This document shows positions 34,589-45,258 of a stretch of DNA of 64,000 nucleotides, in pieces (positions within the stretch are counted from its first letter, which is position 1; each line of letters begins with the position of its first letter). Source of the DNA: Adiantum capillus-veneris (taxonomy: Eukaryota > Streptophyta > Polypodiopsida > Polypodiales > Pteridaceae); assembly GCA_014529385.2 (NCBI GenBank), contig CM043959.1:5856466-5920465 (forward strand). Reading direction: 5' to 3'. Position numbers and translations under genes: made by a program. Under the pieces are notes generated by a model, which was not told where the DNA came from, ran no database searches, and was given only the letters and a program-made list of their open reading frames with translations.

Positions 34589-34617
34589 TGTTGGACGGAT
34601 ATGCCGCGACGGACGTC
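34589..34617 (-). repeat. Remnant of the 3' LTR of the giant gypsy element
   Basis: 29 bp match 55360-55388 at 26 positions (TGTTGGACGGATA identical, then CCGCGACG and ACGTC). The similarity stops abruptly at 34618, where the nested copia begins. Confidence 0.65.
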
Positions 34618-35133
34618 TTTCTTTGCTTGAGACAGTGGTTTGCTCTCGGGTGGGAGAGTCTTGTGATCTTGAGCATTGTTTGCCATAGTTTTGCAGAGCT
34701 TATGCATGTATGTTGAGTGTAGTTTGATGCGCATTGATTGCTCATTGTATTGAGCTTGCAGGACAATGGTTATTTTGTGTTGATAGCCATTGTGCGTCGA
34801 AACTCTGGTGAAATTTTCCCAGGAGTTTTATGCGTATCATTTATGCGATCTAGGTAGAGATTGCGGGTTGCACTCAGCATTTGCGTACGGTGTTCTCTGC
34901 AGGTTGGAGATTTGTGCGTGTGTATGCATCGATACCGCACAGTGTGGGCTTGGTGATTAGCTCGCAAATTGCAGTGTGATACTAGAGCAGGCAAGGCTTG
35001 TATTGACATTGCGGGAGCTCTATTTTGGAGTGTGTCTCACAGGTTTTACATTGTGTTTTTGGCCATATTCGTAGACAGTTTCCAGGTGTTGATGTTGAGG
35101 TGGTTTTGCTTTCTAGTTTGCTACATTGTGCTC

Positions 35134-35967
35134 ATGGCAGAGATAGGGGATCGCTCAGATTATGATCTCTCTGAAATGTGCATGTTTGATGGGTCAGACT
35201 TTGCAGCATGGAGAGAGTGTATGCTTGATGCATTGACACAGCGAGGGTTGCATCGACCATTGAGTGGTGATGCAGGTAGACCTTCAAACATGTCTAACGA
35301 TCAGTGGCAGGAGCTAGAGGAGATGGAACTATCTACACTCTCTTTGCACCTTGCGGAATCTGTATATGCTCTTGTTATGTATGAGACTACTTCGAGAGCA
35401 CTTTGGCGCAGATTACATGATATGTATGATAGATCTGAGTCATCACGGACTCGTGTGAGACATGTACATTCACGAGCACGCCGACAGGTGACATGTTGGT
35501 ATTGTGGTCATTCTGGACACGTCAGACGGCGTTGTTTTCTTCGTATGCGACATCGTAGGAGACATGGCAGTCTCAGAGATGTATGTAGTGATGCCATGGA
35601 CTCAGTTGCTTTGACAGTTGAGGTGGATGTAGTGTCGGAGTATACTAGTGACGGGGATGTCACTTTTACCTCGAGCTATGCACGAGATGCTATACATGTG
35701 GATAGTGCGCTCCCTTCGCAGTGGTTGCTAGACGCAGATGCTATGTTTCATGTCACGCCACATCGTGAATGGTTTTGTAGCTATTCTAGCGGGATGCTTG
35801 GCAGTGTACGTTTGACCAATGGATCGGTGCATGCAATAGCAGGTGCACGAGATGTGAGACTGTCATTACCGAGTGGTGCATCTTACTTGTTACGACATGT
35901 GCACTATGTACCAGATTTGACAGTGAGTTTGATCTCAATTGGTCAGCTTAGAGATTGTGGATGTTAG
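35134..35967 (+). pseudogene. copia family C gag and protease remnant
   Basis: From MAEIGDRSDYDLSEMCMFDG the protein follows the copia gag pattern (F.G..F..W......L). The knuckle CWYCGHSGHVRRRC is intact at about 35493-35535. The protease region reads WLLDADAMFHVTPHREWF. Copia proteases have D-S-G-A-S here, so both the Ser and the Gly are lost while the flanks are unchanged. LPSGASYLLRHVHYVPDL then matches the protease C-terminus, and a TAG ends it at 35965-35967. The part before 35134 is probably leader. Confidence 0.8.
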
Positions 35968-35991
35968 ATTTCGCTACGAGAGCGAGATTTT

Positions 35992-36773
35992 GTGATGCAT
36001 TTGGGTTCGCTAGTGATTGCGGGAGGTGCCAGGAGTGGTACAGGTTACCCATTGCATGTGGATCACGGGAGAGACGGTGTTGTCTTTGTGATCATGCAGC
36101 CAGGTAGAGAGCGAGAGAGCAGGCGAGTCTCTTTTGCTTGTGGGTTGCAGGATGCTTTGCATGGAGTGCAGAGTAGTGACCTTGTTGTGCAGGTTGCGTC
36201 TACAGATGCACAGGTAGAGCGGGATAGCTCTAGTGAGTCACAGCAGGATGAGTCATCAGAGGTGATGACAGAGATGACTCACATGGATGCTGAGTGTCGG
36301 CTATTGTGGAGTCATTTCTTGATATGCTTATGCCAGAGCTTGATGCAGATTCAGGACAGATGGATACTCTTGGTACACATGTGATATGTGGTGGGCACGA
36401 GGAGTCACTCCAGAGCTCGGAGTCAGAGTGCCATGGTCTCTATGATAGGGGGCAGGATTTCCATGAGTTGAGTTCTGAGTTGGAGGTGGTAGAGGTTGCC
36501 AGGGTTGCATCAACGTTCGGTGTCCTCATGTACGAGATGTTGATCTCGAGGCCCAACATAGCAGCTGCAGTGGGAGCATTTGCAGCAGGGTTGATTAGTT
36601 GTTCGATGACTGATCTCGGCATAGAGCATAGGGGAGGTTTGCAGGTATTGGACCGATACTTGCAGGAGTGCATGAGCTCTTGTACACTCTTTTCAGAGCT
36701 TGGAGCTAGCTCTGTGTGGCTTCCGCAGCGGGATGTTTGTCTATCAGTAGAGCCGGATGCACTAGCTCATTGA
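35992..36773 (+). pseudogene. copia family C 3' coding remnant
   Basis: HVDHGRDGVVFVIMQPGRE starts a Glu/Ser-rich stretch, followed after a frame change by STFGVLMYEMLISRPNIAA. The latter resembles the 'GSLMY.M..TRPDI..AV' block between RT and RNase H of copia elements. Integrase, the RT catalytic core and RNase H are absent, so internal deletion made this copy non-autonomous. Confidence 0.55.
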
Positions 36774-36867
36774 GAGTCAGTGGGCATAGGTTGAGAGAAT
36801 ATCTCACCTTCTATTACTTGTACACTAGTAGATCTTGCTTAAGGCACATTGGCCTTTAAGTGGGAGG

Positions 36868-37035
36868 TTGTTGGGGTTAAGGTCTATGTGCCTTGACTGG
36901 TCGCCCAGGTCATGGGCGCCCACCCACTGTTACCTTATACTTATAGTGAGTATACTGTATAGGGGGAGCTGCCACTTCACAGTCTCCCCACCCACATCGT
37001 GTGTGTGTCTCCTTCTCTCTCTCTCTCACTCTCCG
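36868..37035 (+). repeat. 3' LTR (start only) of copia family C
   Basis: TGTTGGGGTTAAGGTC follows the purine tract AAGTGGGAGGT, the usual copia junction. A TATA-like stretch (TATACTTATAG, 36937-36957) and a CT run (37014-37028) follow. The right boundary is not defined. Minus-strand coiled-coil coding sequence is recognisable from about 37060. Confidence 0.6.
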
Positions 37036-40000
37036 TCTGTGGTGCTCCCCGATCCCCTTCACTCTGCTCCCATTCCAAGGCTTTCTTCGTGCTTTCTCTT
37101 AGCTCTTCCTCTATTGCCTTACGCAAATTTTCCTCCTCTTCTTGTGTTAGATCATGTGGCTCTTGAGAGGATCCTGCTATGCTTTTGTCTTGCATGGGTG
37201 TGTCCACAGGATCTGCCACATTGTCGAGGTCGATGCCCTCATTGGCGGCTGGCCCTGAGCTTTCTGCCTCTCCTCCTTGCTGGCCTTTCAACTCCTCAAT
37301 TTTCCTGAGGAGTGTTTGCTTTTCCGCTTCAGCTTCTCCGCCCATATTCACGAGGAGGTCATTAAGTTCAGCGTTTACTCTTTCCGCCTCCTCGAGCTTT
37401 TTCTTTATGCTTTCCACTTCTTCTTGCAGGGCTTTTTGGCCCTCCTCCATTCTTGTATGCATTACGATAGAACCTTCAGCCATCATTAACCTCTGCTTTT
37501 TCTCGAGAGTCGGCTCCTTCTGAAGTTCCTACATTTGCTCTTCATATAGTTGACTCTCGGAAATGATTTGAGTCGAGCTCGTAGCTCTGACTCTAGCAGA
37601 TGATGCTCGCAGCCTCTTGATGGTTTGATCTTTGACTTTTAATTGGTCCTTGAGCTCAAGGACTTCATCCAGGCTTGCTTCTTGTTCTATCTCTGCTTTT
37701 TCCTTGGCGTTTTTCATGGCCTCTACTTCTTTCGATTCTTCGGCCAGCTATAATGTCAGATTATCTCTTTCTCTTTCGGCATCTCGCAATGACTTGCTGA
37801 GCTGCAGACACTCTTCTTCAGCTGCTTGTATTCTTTTTGTTGCTGCCTCATTTGCTTCTTTCATTGCTTGGTAGTTTTGTAGAGCCGTTGCCAAGCTGGC
37901 CTGGAGGTCAGCTTCTCTCTCTTTTTTCCCTTGGCTTTGTGTCTGCAAAGAATCCCTTTCCATTTTGGTCTTTTCTTCTGTGGCTTTGAGAGTTATCATC
38001 TCTTTCTCTGAAGCCATAGATTGTGCCCTCAATCTGGCTAGCTTTGTCATTACCACGTCCCGGTCACATTGGAGGGCGGGTGCAGGTCTACCGTGTTGGT
38101 AGCAATTTCTTTTAGTTCCACTAGCCGGATGCCTTCCATCTGTTCTTTATGCCCTGTCCTCGCCAAGTCGAATGCGACTGTGGCAGCTTCTTCCTTTGCA
38201 TAGCCTGCAGCTAGCAGGTCCAAAAATGCGTAGTAGGCCTCATCTAATCCTTTTTGCTCAGACTCAGGCTTGGCCTCTTCTTTTGGCTCAAGTTCTTACC
38301 TTTGCTCTTGCTTCTCAGCTTGAATTTCATCTTGTTTGTCCTCTTGTCTTTAGCCTCCTTATCTTGTGGTGGAGCGCTGCTAGGAGGTGGTGATGGCGGT
38401 GGTGATGGTTGTGGGCTGGGTTTAGGGCTATCTGGTAAAGCTGCGGGTTTGCCCTTTAAGTCCCTGTCTGCTTTTGTTTTCCTTTCTCTTTCTTGGCTTT
38501 CTTGTTCATCTAGCAGTGTCTGCCTTATCTGCTCCACTTCCTCCTCGGTGAAAGGGACATGGGGAATGTTTTCCGCTGCAACATCAAGAATCTCGAAATT
38601 CTTGATATAATCTTCAAAGCGGTCCCTTTGCACTCTTCTGGATGATCCAGACATAGACTCGAGAGATGGCTTCCAGAGTTCATTTAAATCACCCTTGAAG
38701 GCTCTTTCTGCTCGGAAACTCTCCATCAGCCTCTCGAGTCTTACCGCTTTCTAAGACCTGGTTTCTTTGGCAGGCACTTGAGCAAACTCCTTCTTTCCTT
38801 TCTTCTGCTCAGGTTGCTCCTCTTCAACTGGCTCCAGCCGTCTCTTCAATCTTGTAGCCACCCTTGGTGCCCTTTGCGGCTCATCTTCCTTGTCTTCTTT
38901 TACTCTCAGCCATTCATTCTGAGATGGGGGGTCAGGCCACCTTCCTTTAGCACTAGAATGGTAACCTAACAAGACATAAAAGTGTCCTTTCAGGGTTTTG
39001 GGAAAAAATTCCAAAACCATAGTAGATCCACTCATTTTGAAAAATCCTTTCATGAGCTTATAGTTCAATAACTACTACATATGGGAAAAATGAGAAACTT
39101 GTAATTTTTCTCATCCCTTGGTCACTACAAGCCTCCAAAGTTGATGGACCAATGCATTTTGCCCAAAACAACGTTTTCTTACGGTTGATTGCATATAAAT
39201 AAGAGTGGGGATTTTTGTAGGACATGAGATAAAATGCCCCGTTAACTTTAGTGGGTTGGTGAACAAAACATATGGTTGCTTTCACCTCACCATTTTTTTT
39301 TGGGCAAAAAAAATAGGTACAAAAAAGTTACATTTTTGCCATTCTGCGGACCTATCATCAAAGTTTCTATAGTCACGCTCAATACAAATACTATATACAT
39401 GTTTTCTTAGTTCTCTTTGGGCCTTTGGATTCAAAAGGAGCCATGGAGCATGTCAAAATGATAACGGATCTCTTACAATTGGAACTTTGGGGGCAATGAT
39501 AAAGTGCTAAATACAGCAAACATGAAAAAACTGGATTTAGCATTATGACCTCTAGAAACCCATAGAAACTACTCAATATCTAGCCAAGTTTGTAGTCTAT
39601 GATTAGATATGGTTACTACCTACAAAATACACACAATTGGCCTAAGAAACTAGCAATATTGAGTAAGTTATACTTGCTACTCTAAAATGTATCGTATTCT
39701 TCAGCAATCAAAAAACTCAACCATCATCGTATACTATGCTATATAGCATATTGGGTCCCCCAAAACTCAAGGAAGATTAGCTTTATGTTATACATTACAC
39801 TTACACAATCAAAATTGAATTTGGATATCAAGAAAGCCACCAAAAAAATCATAAAAGTGCTAATTTTGGGCAAAAAACAAGATTATGCAATTCTTGTAAA
39901 TTGGTCATTACTTTCAATTTTAACACTTAGCTCTCCCTACAAGCATCAAAACATGTTGAGAACTATGAAGGCCTAACCTCTAGCTATCTAAACCTCACAA

Positions 40001-41090
40001 ACATGAAGTTTAGAGTGGTATAGTTGCCAAAAATTGAAAAAAAAAGACAAAAACAGGACCCGTTTTTTCACACAGTTTAGGTTCAAAAATGTTGTGCAAG
40101 AGTAAGGTTAATGGTGAGATTGATACTTTAAAAAAAATGCTAAGTTTTTTTCAACTCATAAGGCAACTTTGTGGATATATAGCACCTAGAAATTCATTTT
40201 CATACTCTTCAAATAATTCAAGCAAAATGGTCACTTAACAGGACACAAAAGTGTCCAAGGACATAAAAGTGTCTTGTTACCATTCTAGTGTTAGTGTGTA
40301 GTACCCCATAAACCACTTTGGTGATTAGCTCTCCTGGCACTATGTAGGTTGGCTTTTTATTGCCCATCTTTACTAAGCTGTCATGTATGTATGCCGCATA
40401 GTTGATTATCTTTGGGGTGCCTTTTGTCATTGCCCAAGTAAACGTTGTGGCAATTGCACCTGGCGGCATCCTGTACTTCTGTGGCCTCTTAGTGCACATG
40501 TGGAAGTATTGGTTGTACAACTGGCTCATAATTTCCACCTTTGGGTTGGCAATGTCTTCAAAGGTGTAATTTTCCTTTTTCTCTTTGTACACTTTGACTT
40601 CATCCCTTCTTTTTGTGACGTTGTCCCCCTCATTGGAGAGGTCTAGTGCATGGGCTACAACCCGCTCCGTGATTATGATCTCTCTATCTAGTCTGCCTTG
40701 TAAATCTGTTACCTTGGCCACTCCATCCTCTTTGATGCTTGTTACAAATTCCCATACTCTTTTGATGTCCACCCCTGCCGGTATTGCTTCGAAGTAGTTG
40801 TGGAGGTCAATTTTCTCCAAGTAGCCGGCCATTTTGCTTTGTACAAACTCATTGAGCTCTCTCGGCAGCATTGGTAGCTCTATGACATTGCCTTCATTGT
40901 CCTTGAACACTCCCTGGTAGATCTTTAGGTCGTTTGACTCTAACAGATCTTCTTGTATCCAAGTGCTGGTGGGCTTTAATGTTCCTTCTGGAATGACAAA
41001 GGGTTCCACTTCGTCCAGATAATCTTTGATGGTCATTCTTTTCCTCTTTGCCGGTGACTTCGAGGCTGCCATTGATCCTGTCGCACTCAA
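36977..41090 (-). pseudogene. Long coiled-coil ORF downstream of pol (giant gypsy element)
   Basis: Read on the minus strand, the ORF starts MSATGSMAASKSPAKRKRM at 41090. Its N-terminal domain (about 260 aa) includes PQKYRMPPGAIATTFTWAM, GTPKIINYAAYIHDSLVK and PTYIVPGELITKVVYGVLH, resembling the 'putative plant transposon protein' domain found near plant retroelements. A 1,340-bp insertion (38951-40290) interrupts it. The part beyond is in the same frame to 38244, with one TAG at about 38751. A Pro/Ser/Lys linker (PSPQPSPPPSPPPSSAPP) follows, then, after a frame change near 38100, a Glu/Lys heptad coiled coil to about 37000 with stops near 37748 and 37529. The original protein would exceed 850 residues. 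Function unknown. Confidence 0.6.
38951..40290. mobile_element. Non-autonomous CACTA-like DNA transposon, 1,340 bp
   Basis: Perfect 15-bp terminal inverted repeats, CACTAGAATGGTAAC, lie at 38951-38965 and 40276-40290. Direct copies of TTAG flank it (38947-38950 and 40291-40294). Subterminal repeats of the type GGACACTTTTATGTC occur in both orientations at both ends. No coding region lies inside. Removing 1,344 bp (element plus one TTAG) leaves the surrounding minus-strand ORF in frame, which confirms the boundaries. CACTA elements normally make 3-bp duplications, so the 4-bp reading may reflect one asymmetric terminal base. Confidence 0.85.
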
Positions 41091-41237
41091 TAGTCCGAAG
41101 TTAGCGTTTTTTACATATTAGCTGCGAAACTGAGTTTTACTTATCCAAATGACTTGAAAATTGAAAATAAAGCTTAAAAGGAACTTGTGAAGCTGTGCAT
41201 GTGCTCACAGTGCAAATCTAGCCAAAAAATTTCATCT

Positions 41238-42102
41238 AGACATCCTACGCGTAGGATGTCTTTTTCATCAGAATTGGTTCATACTTGACATGCAGGTAGT
41301 GTAAGGCTCATGGAACATGGCTATAGGCTTGGATTTGAATTTGGATATCAAAAAGTTGATTTTTGGGCTGATTCAGGCTTTAGTTCACAATTTGGGTAGA
41401 ATGTCCATCATAGGTAGCAATTGATGTCCAAATGGGTTGAAAACTGGTATATGGGCTTATTGCACCATGGTATTGGCTCCCATGATGTCATTCTTTGCAC
41501 AGAAGGCTAAATTTATGATGGAGACATCCTACGCGTAGGATGTCTTTTTTCATCAAAATGACATCAAACTTGTTATGTGGGTTGTCCTTGGCCTATGGAA
41601 CATGGCCATGTTCTTGGATTTGAATTTGGACAAGATTTGATGCTTGTAACGCTCTGTGAGGTGTTTTTGGGCTCAAAAAGTGTATCTTGAAGGTGTTGGG
41701 GGTCAAAAGTGATTAGAATGGCTTCAAACTTGACATATGGGCTCTTGATGATGAGGTAATTGGATCTAGAATGATAAAACATCCTTGCATGCCAAAAAGG
41801 TCAAATAGACATCCTACGCGTAGGATGTCTATTTCATCATTTTTTCTCCCTGACCACACAAATTGTTTGCTGATGTGTTGGTGAATGTGTTGTGCAAGTT
41901 TCATGGGATTTGGACAAGATCTGGTAGGTCTTTGGCCCATTATTGCCTCTACGCCGTAACTTTGCGTTTTTCCATGCATATGAGGTCAAGCTTGGTCCAA
42001 ATGTGATGAAACTTGGTGTATGGCTTGTAAATGTCATTCAGAACATGTGCATAATAAAAAATGTTGGAGTCTGTGCCAAAAAGTGCCCTTGAGACATCCT
42101 AC
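41238..42102. repeat. Palindrome repeat array, 3' side of the giant gypsy element
   Basis: Perfect 24-bp palindromes (half-site AGACATCCTACG plus its reverse complement) lie at 41238-41261, 41522-41545 and 41807-41830. A half-site lies at 42092-42102. Spacing is about 285 bp. The sequence between them is a diverged tandem repeat (for example TGGAACATGG and TTGGATTTGAATTTGGA recur). The array lies between the second-protease ORF and the start of the coiled-coil ORF. Confidence 0.93.
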
Positions 42103-43866
42103 TCCTGGTGATTTTTTCTGTGCTAGTGCTCCCAGTGCTTGCCCTTTGCTCCCCTAAGTCCCTTTTGAGCCTAATTTCAACAAAAAAGTCAAATGGATAG
42201 AGTATAACTCCCTGTGTGGACTTCAGAGCCTCCGAGCCATTTTATGACTTTTGGAGTGCTTTTTGGCAATGAAATTTCTCGATGTTGATCTCCATAGCTT
42301 CCCGATCCCTTGGGGATCCTTGCCGTATGGTTTTTGTCGACTTTGGCTTCACCGGAGCTCCATTTGGCAATTTGTCGCTCTAGAAGCACCCGTGGTTGCA
42401 TTTACATACCTTTGATGATTTGTGGTGGTCTACCACCATAGGACTTGGTTGTTGATGGTCTAGGAAAGCCGCTCGTGAAGTTTGGTGACAAACGGACTTG
42501 CGGTTTGGCCGCAAGTGCAATTTGACGCTTTGTTTGTCTGATGCCGTTTCTGAAGTTTAGTTCCGCCTCGGGTCACTTTTTGGTCATGCGGGTCATATAG
42601 ACTTGCCGAGCATGTCGAGATGCTCCTACACATGAATTTTGGTAGCATTTGGTCGCCGTTTCGCCGATTTCCCATTTGGTGGCCTCTTGCGGGTTTCTGG
42701 GAATTAGGGTTTTTCCCCATGGTTTCCTACTGCCTTTGGACATCCAGGACTGGTCTCCTAGACTAGGGTAAGCTGCCGATGAAGTCTTGTTGCTTTCGGG
42801 TTAGCCGTTAGGCCGCCGTCTCTACTTGTAGGTCTCTACCGCTCGCTTTGTGTGTGACCCCTACGCTAGTTTTCGCGACATAATGACAAACATGCGCGAA
42901 AAGCTCAAGGTGGTGAGCCTACCTCTCATGTCTGGAACTGGTCGGGTAGTCGTGCACGTCGCAGAAGCTGCTGGAAGGTCGATCCGCTCTAGGTGGCAGA
43001 AGCTCTCTCCACAAAGTCAATAGTAAGAATGAGCTAAAAATGGGGTGAAAATTTTTTATAATGGAGGTCCCCGAACCACTTTTCATGAAATTTGACATGT
43101 GCTCCTATCTTCTTGCGAGATGCGGTTTAGGCTCAAAAACTTCTTGATTTGGACTCCATTTGCTCTGTTTACCAGAAATTTGGCATTTCGGTCAAAACCT
43201 GGCCAAAACACGCTTTTCGCTCCAGTCTCATAATTGCACCCCCACTGTACCATAGGTTGTCCTATAGTCACTGGTCATCACCATATTTTTTGTTTTCCAT
43301 TACGACTGTTTTTCACCTACTTTTGTCTTTTTGAAGTTTTTCTGCAAAAAATTAGCAAAATTAAAAGGAATATAGCAAATCAAATCCAAAAAATCCCCAA
43401 AAATCATAATAAATCACAAACATCACCGCAACACATTATATACACTCACATGCAATTTTTATGGCCGAATTTCTCCGTTTTACCAATATTTTGCCTGAAA
43501 AATGGCTATTTCTACTTATGTACACACACCTAGGGGCTTGATTTGGCATTTGGCCCCATATACTTGTAGATTCATGCTATATAAGGGCATATGTACTTGG
43601 GTTACTCCAGAAAATTTTGCAATCAAACAACAACCCTTAAAATAGTCGAAAATCATGCCCTTTTTTGTTGTTTCTGTCATTGGTTCCGTATTTGAGAGTG
43701 CCTCTAGAATGCCTCCCCCCCTCCTAGTCGGAGTCCCCCCAGACGACAAGGTTTCGCCTCGGAGTATGTGCCATGCCTGGCCGATTAATGTGGCCCTACT
43801 TTATGCATACTCTGTCAATGCATGGAAAAATTAATGTTGTGCAAGAGAAGGGAATAAGCAAGATGC
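42103..43866. other. Non-coding spacer downstream of pol
   Basis: No open frame of note or known domain is seen. It lies between the end of the polyprotein and the palindrome array. It is richer in G+C than the flanks in 42200-43000. Confidence 0.5.
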
Positions 43867-45252
43867 TTATTGGCATTCGCCATCGAGGTTTTCTGATTTC
43901 TTTGCAAGTAACAGTTGTAGCTCTACTGCTCTCTGTTTATTGTCTTTTTTGCAAAAGGCAATTGCTTTGCCGACACTGTTGATGGAGTCGTAGTTGTTTC
44001 TAAGGATAGAATTAGCCGTGATGTAATGGCTATGGGCCTTATGACCTTGGCTTTCCATTGGTATTTTGTTGCTGCCGATTTTTGTAGATGGTTTGGCTCT
44101 TTCTTGTTTGCTGTTGGTTTGCCTTTCATCGGCAGCCACATATGTCGGTTTTCCTTTTTGAAATGTCGTTGTCTGCTTTCCATTTGTTGCTTGTACTGAA
44201 GGTAATTCCTTTTGCTTTTGCTTTGGTATCCAAATGTGAGTGACATTTGGGTTATGGCTAAGCATTTTCTTTGGGATCCATATCTGTTTTATGACCCTGG
44301 GTTGTGGTTGAACCATCTGCTTTGTTGGAATTTTGTAGTTGCATTGTTCTCTGTCTGCCATGGCATTTCTATCCTTCCGCATCCATACTTGTTTACCTTG
44401 TTTTGGTAGCCTAGATCTGTGCATTACGGCCGGTGACTTCATATGTCTGTAATTAGCATGGTTGGCTTTTACTTGATTGTTTGTCGCGGGTATCATGTTC
44501 TTTAATGGCATTTGTGCTTTGGGCTTTGTTTCCAGTGATTGCATGGCTTGCTGTTGATCATGCTGGTATTGCTGAGCAAAAGCTATCACCTGTTGTTCAT
44601 GTTCATGCTGAATTTTGACTGCCTTTGCTTTCCAATCTATCTGCACATTGTACTCTTTTTGCCAAGGTTGCCCCAGCATCATTGGGTGTTGTGTGCTTTC
44701 ATCTGTCACCACATAGAATTTGTGTAGGTAAATATATTGATGTAGCTGTACATGCAATATAGTCCATCCCAATGTTTTCAATGCGTGTGATGTGCTATTT
44801 TCCAGCACTTGAGGAGTAGGATGAAGTTGATCTGTGACCTTGAGCTGTTGGTATAATCCGTAAGAGATTAAATTTTCTTGAGCACCCGAATCAAGCAATG
44901 TTGTTGATTCAACTTGATTGCTGCCCACTTTGACCGCAATTATTGGCTCCACTGTTTCCTCCTCCAACTTCGTCAGTCGAATGGCATTGATTCTCAATGG
45001 TGGTCCACTTTGTTGTTGTTGTCGTAGAAGCCGTCTTTTTGCAATGCATTCTTGTGCTTCGTCTTGAGCTTCCTCCCGTACTCTCTGTTTTTCCTTCATT
45101 CTTTGTTTTCCTTGATGAATTTGTTGGAGCATCTCCTGTGTGAGTGGTAGATGATACCTCCTCAGTCGACATCCACTAATCCAGTTTGGCATTTCTTCAC
45201 CTGCTAATGTAGCAAGCTTGACAGCTCCACTTTGTGATAGATCACTAATCAC
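43867..45252 (-). CDS. Integrase C-terminus plus second retropepsin-like domain
   Basis: A 461-codon stretch, in the same frame as integrase and separated from it by one TGA. It opens with the GPY/F-like integrase end (FVISDLSQSGAVKLATLAGE). A basic, Gln/Lys-rich helix follows (EMLQQIHQGKQRMKEKQRV). A retropepsin-like fold comes at about residues 100-225: IAVKVGSNQVESTTLLDSGA, ENLISYGLYQQL, YLHKFYVVTDES, MMLGQPWQ, then QIDWK. Both the D-S-G-A active site and the (I/L)-L-G-x-P-W block are intact. The tail is low-complexity with repeated QVWMRK/QIWIPK-like units. The normal protease of this element is separate, at 50019-48478. Confidence 0.8.
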   Translation of the reverse strand: MISDLSQSGAVKLATLAGEEMPNWISGCRLRRYHLPLTQEMLQQIHQGKQRMKEKQRVREEAQDEAQECIAKRRLLRQQQQSGPPLRINAIRLTKLEEETVEPIIAVKVGSNQVESTTLLDSGAQENLISYGLYQQLKVTDQLHPTPQVLENSTSHALKTLGWTILHVQLHQYIYLHKFYVVTDESTQHPMMLGQPWQKEYNVQIDWKAKAVKIQHEHEQQVIAFAQQYQHDQQQAMQSLETKPKAQMPLKNMIPATNNQVKANHANYRHMKSPAVMHRSRLPKQGKQVWMRKDRNAMADREQCNYKIPTKQMVQPQPRVIKQIWIPKKMLSHNPNVTHIWIPKQKQKELPSVQATNGKQTTTFQKGKPTYVAADERQTNSKQERAKPSTKIGSNKIPMESQGHKAHSHYITANSILRNNYDSINSVGKAIAFCKKDNKQRAVELQLLLAKKSENLDGECQ

Positions 45253-45258
45253 AAATGG

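Larger units (their letters stand above)
34618..37035 (+). mobile_element. Degraded copia element (family C), without most of pol
   Basis: A primer-site-like TGATACTAGAGCAGG (34977-34991) is followed by gag with a zinc knuckle and a protease remnant. Then, without integrase or most of RT, a short match to the RT end/RNase H start appears (LMYEMLISRPNIAAAVGAF). The polypurine tract AAGTGGGAGGT and an LTR start TGTTGGGGTTAAGG follow at 36857-36881. The outer part of each LTR seems truncated, so the two LTR pieces do not overlap and the boundaries are approximate. Confidence 0.65.

Noticed and set aside
34589-34973. Treating 34589-34973 as the 5' LTR of copia family C
   Set aside because: It begins like the gypsy LTR, not like the TGTTGGGGTTAAGG start of the family C LTR at 36868, and the CAAGG flanks pair with the gypsy LTR end. 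The part after 34617 may still be the truncated family C LTR.
41238-42102. CRISPR-like array, because a short repeat recurs at regular spacing
   Set aside because: The unit is a perfect palindrome with about 285-bp diverged spacers inside a plant retrotransposon. CRISPR repeats with 30-40 bp unique spacers and cas genes are absent.
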